NCBI GenBank assembly: GCA_016165875.1
Contig: JABBOT010000014.1
Span: 8,424,727-8,488,726 of the forward strand
DNA length: 64,000 nt
Direction: 5' to 3'
DNA from: Acanthopleura granulata
Lineage: Eukaryota > Mollusca > Polyplacophora > Chitonida > Chitonidae
In this document: positions 1 to 11,118 of the stretch, one piece after another
Numbering within the stretch: the first letter of the stretch is position 1
Layout: each line of letters starts with the position of its first letter
Position numbers and translations under genes: made by a program
The notes under the pieces: generated by a model
Told to the model about the DNA's origin: nothing
Database searches by the model: none
The model's input: the letters and a program-made list of their open reading frames with translations, nothing else

Positions 1-635
1 TCATCTTATTCAACGTCAACATGTGCTTACGGTGCCAAGTTTCAAATGTATGCGAAGTAACACTAGTTGTCAAGACACAATGTTGTACGTTTTAAGAATA
101 CACACTTTTCAGGCAGGTAGGGTTGGTAAGGAGTGAATATTCCTGAGCAGGTTGGATTTATAGCGTGTATGAACAGGAGATTATCCCTAGTTTATCTTGC
201 TGAGCTCTACGGACTTGAGGTATTAGTTGTGAATAAATCGTATATTTACATTATTCACTAACGACATTAAGATCATAATAGTTGTATATCACGCGCATAA
301 AACAGCCTTCAGTACTTTTCTGACACTCTTGGGGAACACTCGCCGCTATGTGCAGGGATGGATTTTCATACTAATCATAAACACAGGCAGTGGTACATCG
401 TACCAGATTTGCGTAGTTGTGCACGAAGAACGACCACATCGTGATAATTTTACTCCACGTTTACATGCCTTACACTGCACAAAAAGACTGTAGATTCTTA
501 AAAATTGAACAATAGTTGTCACATCAGACTACTACTTGAACCTTACATTATTTTTCACGAATGTACTTTTCGTAGATGGCGGTTTTTGAGGTACGGCATC
601 AATCCAAAAACGACAGGTGGTGTGGAAGGGGGGGG
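1..635. other. Intergenic, no feature seen
   Basis: AT-rich unique-looking sequence. I see no convincing coding frame, RNA gene or repeat here. Confidence 0.5.
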
Positions 636-711
636 GGGTAGAGTGTGGGTTTGAATCCCATGAAACCGATAGTTGTAGGCTTTCGTTTATCCCACTGAGC
701 TATCTGGGCAG
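636..711 (-). repeat. tRNA-like SINE head remnant
   Basis: Read on the minus strand, this has a pol III A-box-like stretch (GCCCAGATAGCTCAGTGGG, from about 709) and a B-box-like stretch (GGATTCAAACC, around 648-658) at tRNA spacing, followed by a poly-G/C run. The middle does not fold as a clean anticodon arm and no SINE body follows. I read it as an orphan head of a tRNA-derived SINE, not a functional tRNA gene. Confidence 0.4.
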
Positions 712-1221
712 GTATAAGCTACAGGTACATGTGTTTTTGGCAGACTACAACAATAACCTTCAGTAGTATGTTCATCGGTGTATTTTCATCTATACGCCTA
801 ATAGCAACCCTTCCAATCCAAGTAAATAAAAATAATATTTCAAATCTTATGCCCCCGTAGAGTTCCCGGGAGTGAAAAGGATAGGGCTTCAGTTCTTTGG
901 GCAAGCTTGTTGTACTAGGCGACAAACCTAGGGCTCTCCCGTGTGGTTCCGGTGAATAGAATACCTCCACAGCCTCTCTGCGCTTGTCGTACAAGGCCAC
1001 TAAAAGAGGAAACTTGTTTGCCGTGGGTTGCGACCCGCGATGGGGGAGGACGGGATCCTGGAGGCTGAGGGCGGGTTGATCTTGAGAGATCCTCACATTA
1101 TCCTTTGGCCCTTACTTCTCCGAAGACGAGCGGTCGCATGGCCCGCTCCAACCAATCCCTATCAATCGGCTGGTCACGCCAGTCCGGATAACAACCTTCA
1201 TATATCTCGATATGTTATAAC

Positions 1222-2315
1222 TTGACTACTTTTCCTATTGGACATCCTGTCGTCCTCAGTCAGACTATTAAGGGCGTTGCAGGACATGTTGCACAAGTGA
1301 AGAAACTTCTGTCCCGAGAGTTACTTGTAGAATGTTGCCCTGAACAACAATCAATAAATTTAATTATAAACATACAGTTAAGGGCACTTCTGACAGATCC
1401 CTGAACTACAGCAAGGAGGTCATTCGTGACCGCGATGAGGACTTGGTGGATCTTTCCGAAGAAGAGATTGGCCAGGAACTCTCGTCACAGGGGGGTGATC
1501 TCTGTTAAAAGGTTTCAAAAAAAAAGACGGTATTAAAATAAAAACCTACCTTTTGACCCTTAAAGCCCCTTCCATTCCTAATTCAATTTAAGTCGAACCA
1601 TATAATATTAGAGTTATTTACTCCCAATCCTTTTCGCTGTTTTTCTTGCCAGAAGACACAATGTCGTCATGATTTGGTGTGTTCTCGTTGTGCCGAAAGA
1701 GGCGACGGCATGGAATGCACAAATACGATCAAGTGTGAAAACTGGGTTCGGCCTCATATGGCCTTGTCTGCAGACTGCCCTGACTTCAAAAAAGAAAGGA
1801 AAATCATAATACTCGAGAGAAAAAATGACATTGGCATATGTAATGTCAGCGCTGACACTGTGTCCTTTGGGACGCAGACTGGTCTATCCTGGCCCATTGG
1901 CCTTTGCCAAACACGAACGATTAACATCAAGTCATTTGCCGCCACACAAACTCTACAGGCGGAGAAATCCAATATAACAAACAACGCTGGCGCATGTACA
2001 TCAGATCTCAAGGCATCTAAGGCCACTTACTGTCAAAATGAATCCAAATCATATAAGCCCATTGATTCTGTACAGAACTCAGCGGGTAACAAACATAAGT
2101 CTGATAAAAACCATAAAAGAGATAAACCTAGTGGCCACTTAGAGCGTCACTCTAAGCCCTATAGAGACGTTATTCAAACTTTTAATGAGTTTGGGTCGTT
2201 GGAGGACGTTGCGACATACGGTGCAGACGTGATGGATGCATCACCTGCACCTATCAGATCTCCGAAAAAGGGTCGTCCAGGCTCCAAACACAAGTCGTTA
2301 ATATGTCTTCAATAG
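1222..2315 (+). pseudogene. LINE E0 ORF1 (nucleic-acid-binding protein), broken
   Basis: Remnant of the LINE ORF1 RNA-binding protein, which in this group coats the element RNA. The N-terminal half (to about 1640) can be followed only through several frameshifts, for example the remains of VIRDRDEDLVDLSEEEI near 1420. From 1674 to 2315 one frame stays open for 213 residues. It holds partial zinc knuckles (CSRCAERG then CTNTIKCENWVRPHM) and the family C-terminus (FNEFGSLEDV, DVMDASPAP, SPKKGRP). The first knuckle is lost and the second has lost its spacing. The usual TAATG overlap with ORF2 is not preserved. Confidence 0.75.
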
Positions 2316-3870
2316 ACAAAATATAGAATGGAATTGTCCAGGTCTTATGGTTAATTTTATTGAAGTAAAACAGCTAGTTCAATTTTTAATTCCAGTTACC
2401 CTCTGTCTTCAGGGAAGTCACCTGAAAACGTCTCACAAAGGTAAAATATCGCTTAAAAATTATGCAAAATGTAGTACTTATCTGGGGAGGAAGAGAAAGC
2501 CTGTACGGGCTCCTCTCTCTTCGTAAATAGCAATATTATTCAAAGCCCTGTTGCCCTCGATACGGTGGTTCAGGCTGTGGCTATTCGTGTTTCTTTATCG
2601 GAAACAATTACTTTATGTTCGGTCTATATTCCCCCTTATTCTTCTTTGTCGTTTTGACCCGCCCGGATAGCGCAGTTGGTTGGGCGTCCGCTTTCGGACG
2701 GGGAGATCTGGGTCCAAACCTGGGTCGGGTCATACCAAAGACTTTAAAAAAAAAATGGTACATTCTGCTTCCTCGCTAGGCGCTCAGCAATAAGAGGATA
2801 CAGGGTGGACTGGTCGGCCCGGTGTCAGTATAATGTGACTGGGTGAGGGGGCTTGTTGGGTGTCTTCGGCAAGTCGTCTCGGTGAGGCAGCACCAGATAA
2901 AAGATACGGTGGAAATCCGTCCTGCACCAAGGAGACACCGCCTTCGTATAAGTGAAATATTCTTGAGTAGGGCGTTAAACAATAAGCATTCATTCATTCT
3001 TTGTCGTTTTCGTGGTTGCATAATGTAAAAGACCAATTAATACCAAGCTGGAGGACTCTCCTCCCTGGCTTCTTCTTCGATCTAAATTAATATTTGTTCT
3101 ACCTCAACATAAGAAATCAGATTCAAAGTTTCGCTGAAATTAAGGCTAATTTTCCGGATTTTAAATTTATGTACACTGACGGGTGAAAGGATGGGGACAG
3201 GATGGCGACAGGCGGCTGTCCTGGAACGGCGATTCACCTCTCTTCGTCTTCCATCCTCAACCTTTCCTGCCGAGGCCAGAGCTATACTTCTGGCTTTATC
3301 ATGTGTTTCTTCTGGGTGTGCCCAGAGGGCAATGATATGCGGTGACTCGTTGGTCTCCATTTTGGCAATATGACAAAATAAACTTAAAAATCCGTTAATA
3401 CTAGAAATATTAGCCATTCATAGAAAGTTAATTGAAAGAGGTAAAGATATCGTACTCTGTTGGGTACCGTCATATTGATATCCATAGAAACACAGTCGTA
3501 GACAGGGAGGCGAAACCTGTCCTAAATAGGCCAATATCTGAGATTCAAATTCCTTATACTGATTTTATGTGTAATATTCTTAAATATATTCGTCTCCTTT
3601 AACAGGAATAATGGGACCTGCAGGTTCATAACAAACTGTATGCTATTCACCCTGTCATAGGCTATAATTCTTATACTCTTGGTATGTCTCGTAGAGACCA
3701 AGTAGTTTTAACAAGATTCCGTATTGGGCATTCTCGTCTAACACAATTTTTTCCTGGATGGGAGCAGTGGTGCCCAGTACGGCATCAAACATATTCAGCC
3801 AAGATTCTAGACAGTCAACTCTATATCTGTTAGGCGGCGTCGCGGGCTGTGGTGTGATTGGTTACTTAAA
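2303..3870 (+). pseudogene. LINE E0 ORF2, broken (endonuclease and RNase H remnants)
   Basis: Homologous to the 1,231-aa ORF2 at 27500-31195. The AP-endonuclease start (TCAATAGACAAAATATAG, with an in-frame stop) lies at about 2309. Endonuclease sequence continues to 2655, where SINE-B is inserted, and resumes at 3011 for about 30 bases. It then joins directly to the linker before RNase H (about 3041), so RT is deleted. RNase H sequence (a TYTD-like motif near 3172-3184, the AEARAIL region near 3270-3300) and the C-terminal region run to about 3860 with frameshifts. No function is possible. Confidence 0.8.
2656..2996 (+). mobile_element. SINE-B copy, full length, inside LINE E0
   Basis: A 341-bp tRNA-headed SINE with a 14-bp target-site duplication TTCTTTGTCGTTTT at 2642-2655 and 2997-3010. 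The head has an A box (TAGCGCAGTTGGTTGGGCG) and a B box (GGTCCAAACC). A body of about 200 bp follows. The 3' end is TATAAGTGAAATATTCTTGAGTAGGGCGTTAAAC, given here in pieces of a single motif, and then AATAAG and CATT repeats. It is inserted in the endonuclease part of E0 ORF2, so E0 is older. It was probably mobilised by the CATT-tailed LINE of this window (inference from the shared tail). Confidence 0.9.
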
Positions 3871-4143
3871 GTATATAAGAATTATTCTTTTACATTATAC
3901 ATACATATTTCTGGTTTCGATATGCATATTAGAATTTAAAAAATTGTGGTTTTCGAGTTTTAACCGAGGTTTTGTTGTTTTATATGGGTTTTAAACACGT
4001 CTGACTTTTCATTTGTTTTGCATGTTCACATTATCTTCTCGAAAACCATACACCGATTCGTGCTTGTAAACATGTTCTCGCCACGGTATGGCTGAAAGAT
4101 TGCCGATGTGGCGTAAAGCCATAATGATTCAATCAAATCTTAT

Positions 4144-6601
4144 CATTAACATATTAAAAGTACGATTTATTCAGACATGAAATCTCATGCAAGAAAATAC
4201 GGAAACCCACTACCAGAATAAATCACACAAACAAAACGTAAGTCCATTGTAATAAATTATTCCCATGCAGCTGTATTCAGAAATGGGTAAATCCACTGTT
4301 ATAGATCCCAGCTGTAGCCAGGAAGGAGTAAATCCATTGCAATGTAGATAAAATTGTATTCAAGAAGGCGTATAATCTAGAAGTTGCGCTGTAACAAGTT
4401 TTATGAAGCAAATCTTGGTCCGCAACATAAATTTCCCGGAATGCCGAATAGATGCATGATCCTTCGAGCTGTAAGTCCTAGCAAACTTTTGACCTTATGG
4501 CCGGGGTAGTGTTGATCAGTTCATGAATTTAAAGGATATTCCAACTAGCAGAATTATTAGCATAAGCTACTGTTTCTATGGATTCTAACACGACCTTAAG
4601 ACAGCCATTAGTAGAGCGCACCAAAGTCACGTAGTTGTGAGTGAAGGACAAGCCCACCAGCCACCAGTACAATGTATGCTTAGCAATCAAGTTCACATAC
4701 ATTTGAATAACAGTATGCAGACGAGTGTACATTCGTGAAAAATAATGTACGGCGTGGCCCATGTTGCACTACCGTTTAACACAGAGAAAATTCTCGCAAC
4801 TGTACATTCGTAGATTATTTTGTTTTACGAATGTATGATTACTCGGGCTTTTTCCACTACATATTCGACACCATATGTACCACACCGGCTAAGAGAAACC
4901 CATCCTAAAAAAATGGATGAATCGACAGTTACTCGGCTTTCATATAACATCGGAGAGAGCATTTCGACGTGCTGACAGACGAGGTGCAAACCTATAGCTC
5001 CGGTAACACAAAGGTAATAATAACACGATATATTGTCAAACACAAGTAGATTAAAAACCATGTTTTATTATAAATGCATCTTGAAATAACTTTCTGTGCT
5101 GGGACATGACATCGCATATGTATTAATCATCTAACTTCCTTGACTTGGTCCACAGGCCAACAATCTTCACCGTCAGAAATCTTTTCGCTATGGAAATAAC
5201 GTTTTAGACACAACACACTTACACGCAGACTGAGCTTTTGACAATTGTCATGAGATTGTCAGAAACGGTCAAGGCTCCTCAGGTGGTCATCCCAGTCTCT
5301 ATCCGCTGATCCTATTCTCTGTGGCCTTAGCAGTCTTGACCAGAGCTCTGGTCAGTTGTTGAGTTTACAGGCGCCTGAATCAGGAGATTGGGGTATCTTC
5401 GACCCACTTCATCCAGCAAATAATGGACATGGACAGAGCGGGTACTGAACTAAAAGCCTTTTAGCAGCTAGACTGCGCTGGTCTCTGCGGGCTTGGTGGC
5501 CCCCAAATGAGAATCAGTCTCGATACGAACGAGTAAAATTAGACAATTTCCCATGTGACGTTTTGTTGTGGAAATCTACCGGGTTGTTACTGAATACAAA
5601 TAATTCAACGTTACTGTGTAGGCCAGAGAATGCTAATATACCTCTCTGAATGAATATCAAATATCAACTTAATGTCTTACTAAAACGACTTTCGACAACT
5701 TGCGTCAGGTTTAAATAAAGAAAAAGGCAGAAAAAACGGCATACAGAAATGTATAGTAACAACAACTTTGCCATCAGTTTCGTGCTGAAAGGCTGCTGGT
5801 GCCAGAAAGCCCTTGCTGTTGCTGTGCTTCTCGTCCCACATTATCAATTCTTTCCCAGTTGCCTGCCATGTCTCGTTTTGTAAACGTATTGTCATTTAGA
5901 TTTGTTCGTTGCTGGACCATATAAATTGGTCATTACCAGAGACTGACCTTTGTGTCCGATCCCTGTCTTCAAGCGGAAAATGCCGATTATCGACTCAGAC
6001 AGTTACATAATATAATTGATCAATCCATTTACGTAATGCAAAATAAATATACATCATTAAAGCCTCCGAGGGTAAGAAATATGGCGGAATCTCTGCAACA
6101 GCTGGTGGTCATACGTTAAGCCATGGAAATTAACATATCATAAAAAGGTCTGATGATGCATGTATTTCCGACAGGCACAGCAAATATTTTTAACACAGTA
6201 ACGGACTTTCCAAACAGACATAGTGATAAATAGACCTATTAACAAGCCGTTCCTCTGAGTTCGGCTAAATACTTTTTTCTCCAATTCGGCGAGAAAGGCT
6301 TTTCGGAAGAATTGCAGCATCATAAATAACGCCGAACTGAGTGCGGTGGGTGAGAATGATAGAAAGCCTTCACATACCTGTCAGTATTCAGTGCATATTA
6401 GGCCAATTTCACAAAACTTCACACAGATGTTTTCTCCCTAGATATACACCCTTTGTGCTCTAGTTCAATAACCGGGGTGTCATTTACGGGGAGATATGTC
6501 CATATGAAGATCTGTGAAATTGTCCATGGTCAGTGGCCTTGTATTCTTTAATGACCATTTCTCCAGTAACGGTGTCAAACTGGACAGCAAGATATTTCTC
6601 C
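4144..6601. other. Intergenic, only a degenerate tandem repeat seen
   Basis: Nothing coding that I can support. Short open frames (for example 4529-4762 and 4825-5061, minus) have no recognisable motif. A weak tandem repeat at 4244-4376 is listed separately. Confidence 0.5.
4244..4376 (+). repeat. Degenerate tandem repeat, 3 units of 41-49 bp
   Basis: Units start with CCATTGTAATA (4244), CCACTGTTATA (4293) and CCATTGCAATG (4334). Each carries a central GCTGTA or TTGTATTC block followed by AG-rich sequence and ends in TAAAT or TATAAT. The copies are diverged, so the array is old. Confidence 0.5.
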
Positions 6602-7210
6602 TGAATGAATGAATGAATGAATGACTAAGGCTTATGTCACATCGGCAATCTTTCAGCCACATCATGGCGAGAACATGTTTGAAACCACGAATCGGTATAT
6701 TGTTTTCAAGAAGAAAATGCGAACATCCGAAACAAATGAAAAAGACAGAGGTGTTTAAAACCAGGTAAAGAAAGCTAAAACTTGGTTAAAACTGGAAAAC
6801 CACTATTACTTTCAAAATTCTAATACGCATATGTAAACTAGAAGTAGATGTATGTGTAATGTAAAAGGAATTATATCTTATGATATAATCCTATATATTT
6901 TAAGTGATCAATTACAGCACCACAATGAACGTAGTCAAATAGTTCAAATATTTGTAAAACCCTTGCCGAATATGAGCAAATTCCACATAGTCAACAAGGA
7001 TATGCTAGATACCATACTGGGCATCACATCCAACACTCCCGCGAGCACTGCACCCATCAAAGATGAAATTGTGTTTGACGAGAATACCCAACACGGCATC
7101 TTGTTAAAACTACTTGGTCTCTACGAGACATACCAAGAGTATAAGAATTATACCCAATGACAGGATGAACAGCATGCAGTGCATTATATACCTGCAAGTC
7201 CCGTTCAAGT
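6602..7210 (-). mobile_element. LINE 3' fragment (ORF2 C-terminus plus 3' UTR)
   Basis: On the minus strand, about 7206 to 6850 matches the ORF2 C-terminal region: the equivalents of CNKLHAIHPV, LGMSRRDQVVLTRCR, the zinc-finger region and FAHVRQKFYTVN. It is broken by substitutions and has no open frame. The 3' UTR follows, and the family hairpin and CATT tail appear as GAATGAATGA and GCCACATC complements at 6602-6665. The copy is 5'-truncated, as is usual for target-primed reverse transcription. I could not identify a clear target-site duplication. Confidence 0.8.
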
Positions 7211-7907
7211 TTCAATGATTACGGAAAGACGTAATGAATGTTCTAGAATAAAGTGAGAATAAAATCAGTATTTAACATGTGGACCATTTTAGTACATGTG
7301 GTGCCGATAATCAACTATGTATCTCAGTTTTCCGCTTCGTTTTTGTACAAGTACAGGTACAGATATGATGTACCATCTGGAGAATCTGTAGGAATTTTTT
7401 TAGAGAGAACAGTGACTTAAGAACAGACGTGTTATATTGTATTGATCCCGTCCGACATTAACTGTTCAAGTCACATACATAGGGCCGAAAACTTGGCGAA
7501 GTAACTAATATTCAGTAATGACACAATAAGAAATGATGCCAATAAGACCCAATATTTTTCTTTTTTATTTCTTTTACAGATGTGCAAGTATAGCTAATGA
7601 AGGTGGTTGTGATTTCATGATGACCGGTGTAAAAATCAGTAGGGAAATGAGAAATATGACAAGTTCTCAGAGTATGTAACAAAGTCACTAAGGGGCATGT
7701 CATCCTTGTTAATGCACTGTTTATTTAAAACAAGCGCCAAACTAGGATGTGGCAAAGTTAACTAATAGATTTAGTGGAAAAAAATCCACTTTCATCTGTG
7801 GATATCTGCTTGACCATGACTCGCTTGCTCACGGTTCATATCTACATGAAGAACTAATTAACCTATAACAGAATCATCACAACTGGTACAAGACAACGGA
7901 ACGTGGG

Positions 7908-7976
7908 TCCGTAACGGTTGTACCACACGCAATTGCTGCTTCTCAAATCAAGGGTTCAATCCCAGTCATGGACAGA
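7908..7976 (+). repeat. tRNA-like remnant
   Basis: The ends GTCCGTA and CATGGAC could pair as an acceptor-like stem, and GGGTTCAATCCC forms a T-arm and B box. The D-arm and anticodon arm are not convincing. Probably a decayed SINE head or tRNA pseudogene. Confidence 0.25.
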
Positions 7977-8058
7977 TTTTTTCATTTTCATCTTCTCATT
8001 CGTGAGGTATCGGAGATAATGAGCAATTGCTCTTGTATTCGTCTACGCTAACCGAGGC

Positions 8059-8112
8059 GCTTCCCTTCCACTAAGCGACTTCCCTTCCACTAGGCGACTT
8101 CCCCTCCACCAC
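8059..8112 (+). repeat. Tandem repeat, 19-bp unit, about 3 copies
   Basis: Unit CGACTTCCCTTCCACTAGG, clearest at 8076-8094, with a variant before it (CGCTTCCCTTCCACTAAG) and one after it (CGACTTCCCCTCCACC). A small minisatellite. Confidence 0.7.
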
Positions 8113-9429
8113 TAATGAGCACAGACATGGAAATGTAATTTACCCGGATACTTCTCTCATTCTCCCATAAATCTTACCGTCATGGTAAAGGTATAAGGAA
8201 AATATACGCTGAGTACGGCGTTATCAATAAAATTAACGTTCGTAAAATTAGGTTATCCTTACAAAAACCCCGTAAGGTGATCCCCAGTGATTATAATCCT
8301 AGATCACCGGACTAAGTCATAAAGCAATTCAAACTTGATTTTTATGCATTTGATGAGTCTATATCTATGTACACGGATGCTATATCAAGACTGATCAAAA
8401 CCAGATGAGGAAATCCCCGGTTCTCCTGAAATTCCTGAAATAATCAGACACGGTAAGTGTGATCCTGGCAAATGATAGAGGCTTCTGTAATCTGCCGGAG
8501 CGTCGGTCAGAGCTATAAAACAGATGGTATACGATGAATCATAACGAGTTTTCTGTCTGAGCTGACAAAAGCCGGATAAGGCATTCGGCGCGAGATCATC
8601 CGATCAGAAAATGTGTCTAGACAAGCCCATTGTAGAAACAACTGATGACCTTGACAAGGGAATCGTTCGTCATTTCACTGTTGGCAATTTCAAAGGGTTC
8701 TGGTAAAGTCTGGACAAGACAGATTTGGAATCGCAACATTACAAATGACACTTTTACATATAGCAAAGCATTGTCCCTCAACTCATAATTTTAGAGTATG
8801 TGTCGTAATAGTGGGTACAACAGGGTACCACATGTATTTCAATTTTTTTGAGATGAAAGCGTACTTGATATCTGATTTGACTCACAATATGGCATGAAAA
8901 GATAAAGCACTACCATGGATGTGTCTTAACTACTGCATTTTTCCGACTGTAACAGCATTTGATAGATTCAAAGACAATTTTTAGAAGTCCATGCGTCATT
9001 CACTAATAAATAAAAGGTTATGGCTTTACGCCACATCATTAAGACACATTGTACAGGAACCACGCGGTGTATTGCAAGAACAGACAAGGCTGGCGCGTGT
9101 AAAGTAAGATTCGTGTGAATCTAACTGGCGATGTTGTCTTTCATTTCTGAGGGCCGTTCGTTAAGGATTAAAAGATAAATTTTTCTGCATTATATATATA
9201 GAGAGAGAAGAAGCATGACAAACTGAACTTCTGGATTTAGCTTACTAGATTCACCGTAGCGTGACAGTTCTTCAGAGTTTATTTCAACATATCTTCCCAC
9301 AGCTCTATATACATGCAGTTAGATTAAGCCATGATAATCTGTCCTAGTTACAAATTACATGCAATATAATAAAGTTCGAACTTGCCAAGGGATTTATCCA
9401 TTCGAGAGATTATCTCCCGATGTTTGCTA

Positions 9430-10710
9430 TGTTAAATTCAGAATTAAATTTTTGAATGAAGTACTATTCTTTGATTCCTCTGCTTTGATCTTTTTCCACT
9501 GATAATTCAAAGAAGGGCATTATGTGGAACTGAGGCCCACTGTGTATGTTACGGGTACACGATGCGGCATGTTTGGTTACAGATAAAATCTGTAAACTTG
9601 ACGTGTTAATTTGTTGCCTATGTACCCTACATCGATTCCTCAATGAATTACCGTTTTCGCCCATGTAGAATTTGTTACAATTAGAGCAGGTTAAAACATA
9701 CAGTAGATTTTGGGAAATACAGTTCATATAGCGTTAACATGGCAGCTAAAATTGGTAACATGAAAGAAAAAATGACTGCTTGTTATTAAATGATCACGGC
9801 ATTTGCATAGTGGGTCTCCACACTTAGAAGTTGTATAACAGGTTTCTATTATGTTGGCAGTGAACTGAGCCTTTTTCTTAAAACTGGGAATCTGTCTTCT
9901 ACCGTTTATAATTTTGGTTTGATCAAAAAGTTTTAGTGCGACGATCATTTGATTCTAGCAGTGGTCGGTCGTTGTGGATAATGGGAAAGAACTTGAGATT
10001 GCTAGAGTGATCAGTGAATATAAATGAAAGCGTATCGGTGTTAGAAGTCGGCCTGCTGGTGCTTGAAACTCAAATACCAATTTTGTTTGCTTTGTCAATA
10101 CCGATGTCTATTGTTTCTTTTGGATAATGCCTCATTAATAGACAGGTTTTTAATTCAGATAATCTGACTTGTCGGAGTTTTTTTGTTAGGTACGATTGCG
10201 CAAATTCGTCTCGCATGAAAAAACGGGACCTGGCTTTTTGTCACGTTGCTGACAGGATCTATAATCTAGGTATTGTTTTGTGTCGGTCGGTTTGTAGAAC
10301 ATACCTGTGGTTATCTCATGCCAGTTTCGAGTAAGGAGAACGTCAAGAAAAGGTATTTTATCGTGAGTAGTTTCTAACGTGAATTTGATATTTGGGTTCA
10401 AATTGTTTAGGGCAGAAAAAAGATCCGTTATATTTACTTTTCGCTGATCCTAATTGATAACACAATCATGTAAAAAACCTTCTGATTGACTCAGGAATTT
10501 CGATAGGTTACGTCCGTAGTTATTTTCAATTTCACAGTAGAGCTTTCGCTCTAAATATCCTTATACTAAACCAGCGTATGTTGGTGCAAACTTTGTACCC
10601 ATCGATGTGCCTAAAATTTGGCGATAAGTTTTATTTCCCAATTCAAATATGTTATTTTCTAAAATGAGTCGTATGCCGCACAGTACAAATTCCTTAGAGA
10701 AACGGTGGTT
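9430..10710 (-). pseudogene. Penelope-like element fossil (RT plus GIY-YIG)
   Basis: Read on the minus strand in pieces. 10700-10561 has the RT palm motif region (LILENNIFE, KTYRQILGTSMGTKFAPTYA), typical of Penelope-like reverse transcriptases. About 10556-10400 follows with YLERKLYCEIENNYG and FLHDCVIN, which sits where the family has a YLDD-type catalytic motif, so the key aspartate box is damaged. 10401-10186 has the thumb (IKFTLETTHDKIPFLDVLLTR, FYKPTDT). 9948-9724 has the cysteine-rich linker (KCGDPLCKCRDHL). 9727-9464 has the GIY-YIG nuclease start (LLYVLTCSNCNKFYMGENGN then SLRNR). Frames change at least three times and stops occur, so it is dead. The domain order RT then GIY-YIG is the canonical one. 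Confidence 0.85.
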
Positions 10711-10757
10711 GATATGAATGATTCTGACTTTGCGCCACATGGGCAATTTTTCAGCCA
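10711..10757 (-). repeat. LINE 3' tail scrap
   Basis: GAATGATTCTGACTTTGCGCC, then ACATGGGCAATTTTTCAGCCAT, is a diverged complement of the LINE 3' hairpin and CATT tail. It sits between the Penelope-like fossil and the next LINE copy and is probably a severely 5'-truncated insertion. Confidence 0.5.
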
Positions 10758-10855
10758 TGATGGGGGAGGACAGGATCTTGAAGGCTGAGGGCGGGTTGAT
10801 CTTGAGAGATCCTCATGCCCAACACTCCACTTCGGCCCTTACTTCTTCAAAGACG

Positions 10856-10922
10856 ATCGCCACGATATGGCTGAGATATTGCCGATGTGGCGTTAAGCCA
10901 TAATCATTCATTCATTCATTCA
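10856..10922 (+). mobile_element. 67-bp LINE-tail insertion with target-site duplication
   Basis: Only the last ~60 bases of the LINE 3' end (ATCGCCACGATATGGCTGAG onward) plus CATT repeats are inserted here. They are bounded by a 13-bp duplication TTCTTCAAAGACG at 10843-10855 and 10923-10935. It is the shortest retrotransposed copy in the window. It interrupts the family-B 5' UTR. Confidence 0.92.
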
Positions 10923-11118
10923 TTCTTCAAAGACGGGAGGTCGGATTGCCCGCTCCGGTCAATCGACTGGTCATGCCAGTCCAGGTGTCCGTATATCAAC
11001 CTTCATATATCTAGATTTGGTATAAATTGACTACTTTCCGTGTTGGGCGGTTTTCGTGAGATGTTCGGGTGTCTTGGCGGTGGCTATAGGGTCAATCGAG
11101 TAGGCCGTTTCTAATCTA

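Larger units (their letters stand above)
851..4132 (+). mobile_element. I-group LINE, old copy E0, internally deleted
   Basis: A LINE copy with both ends preserved. It begins with the family 5' terminus (CCCCCGTAGAG) and ends with the family 3' hairpin (about 4076-4125). It is flanked by an 11-bp target-site duplication TCAAATCTTAT at 840-850 and 4133-4143. Inside are a 5' UTR (852 to about 1220), a decayed ORF1, and an ORF2 that jumps from the endonuclease straight to the region before RNase H, so all of the reverse transcriptase is gone. A SINE-B copy interrupts the endonuclease part. The CATT tail has decayed to GATTCAA. It cannot be autonomous. Confidence 0.9.
7211..9430. other. Intergenic with small repeats
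   Basis: No supported gene. It contains a tRNA-like stretch (7908-7976), a 19-bp tandem repeat (8059-8112) and a LINE-tail scrap (about 9013-9047, minus: TGGCTTTACGCCACAT next to AATAAATAAA). Confidence 0.5.

Noticed and set aside
2662..2737. tRNA gene at the start of SINE-B
   Set aside because: The same head with the same body and tail recurs at 19364 with target-site duplications, so it is the promoter head of a SINE.
6602..6625. GAATGAATGA repeats as independent microsatellites
   Set aside because: In each case they adjoin the LINE hairpin and are the LINE 3' tail.
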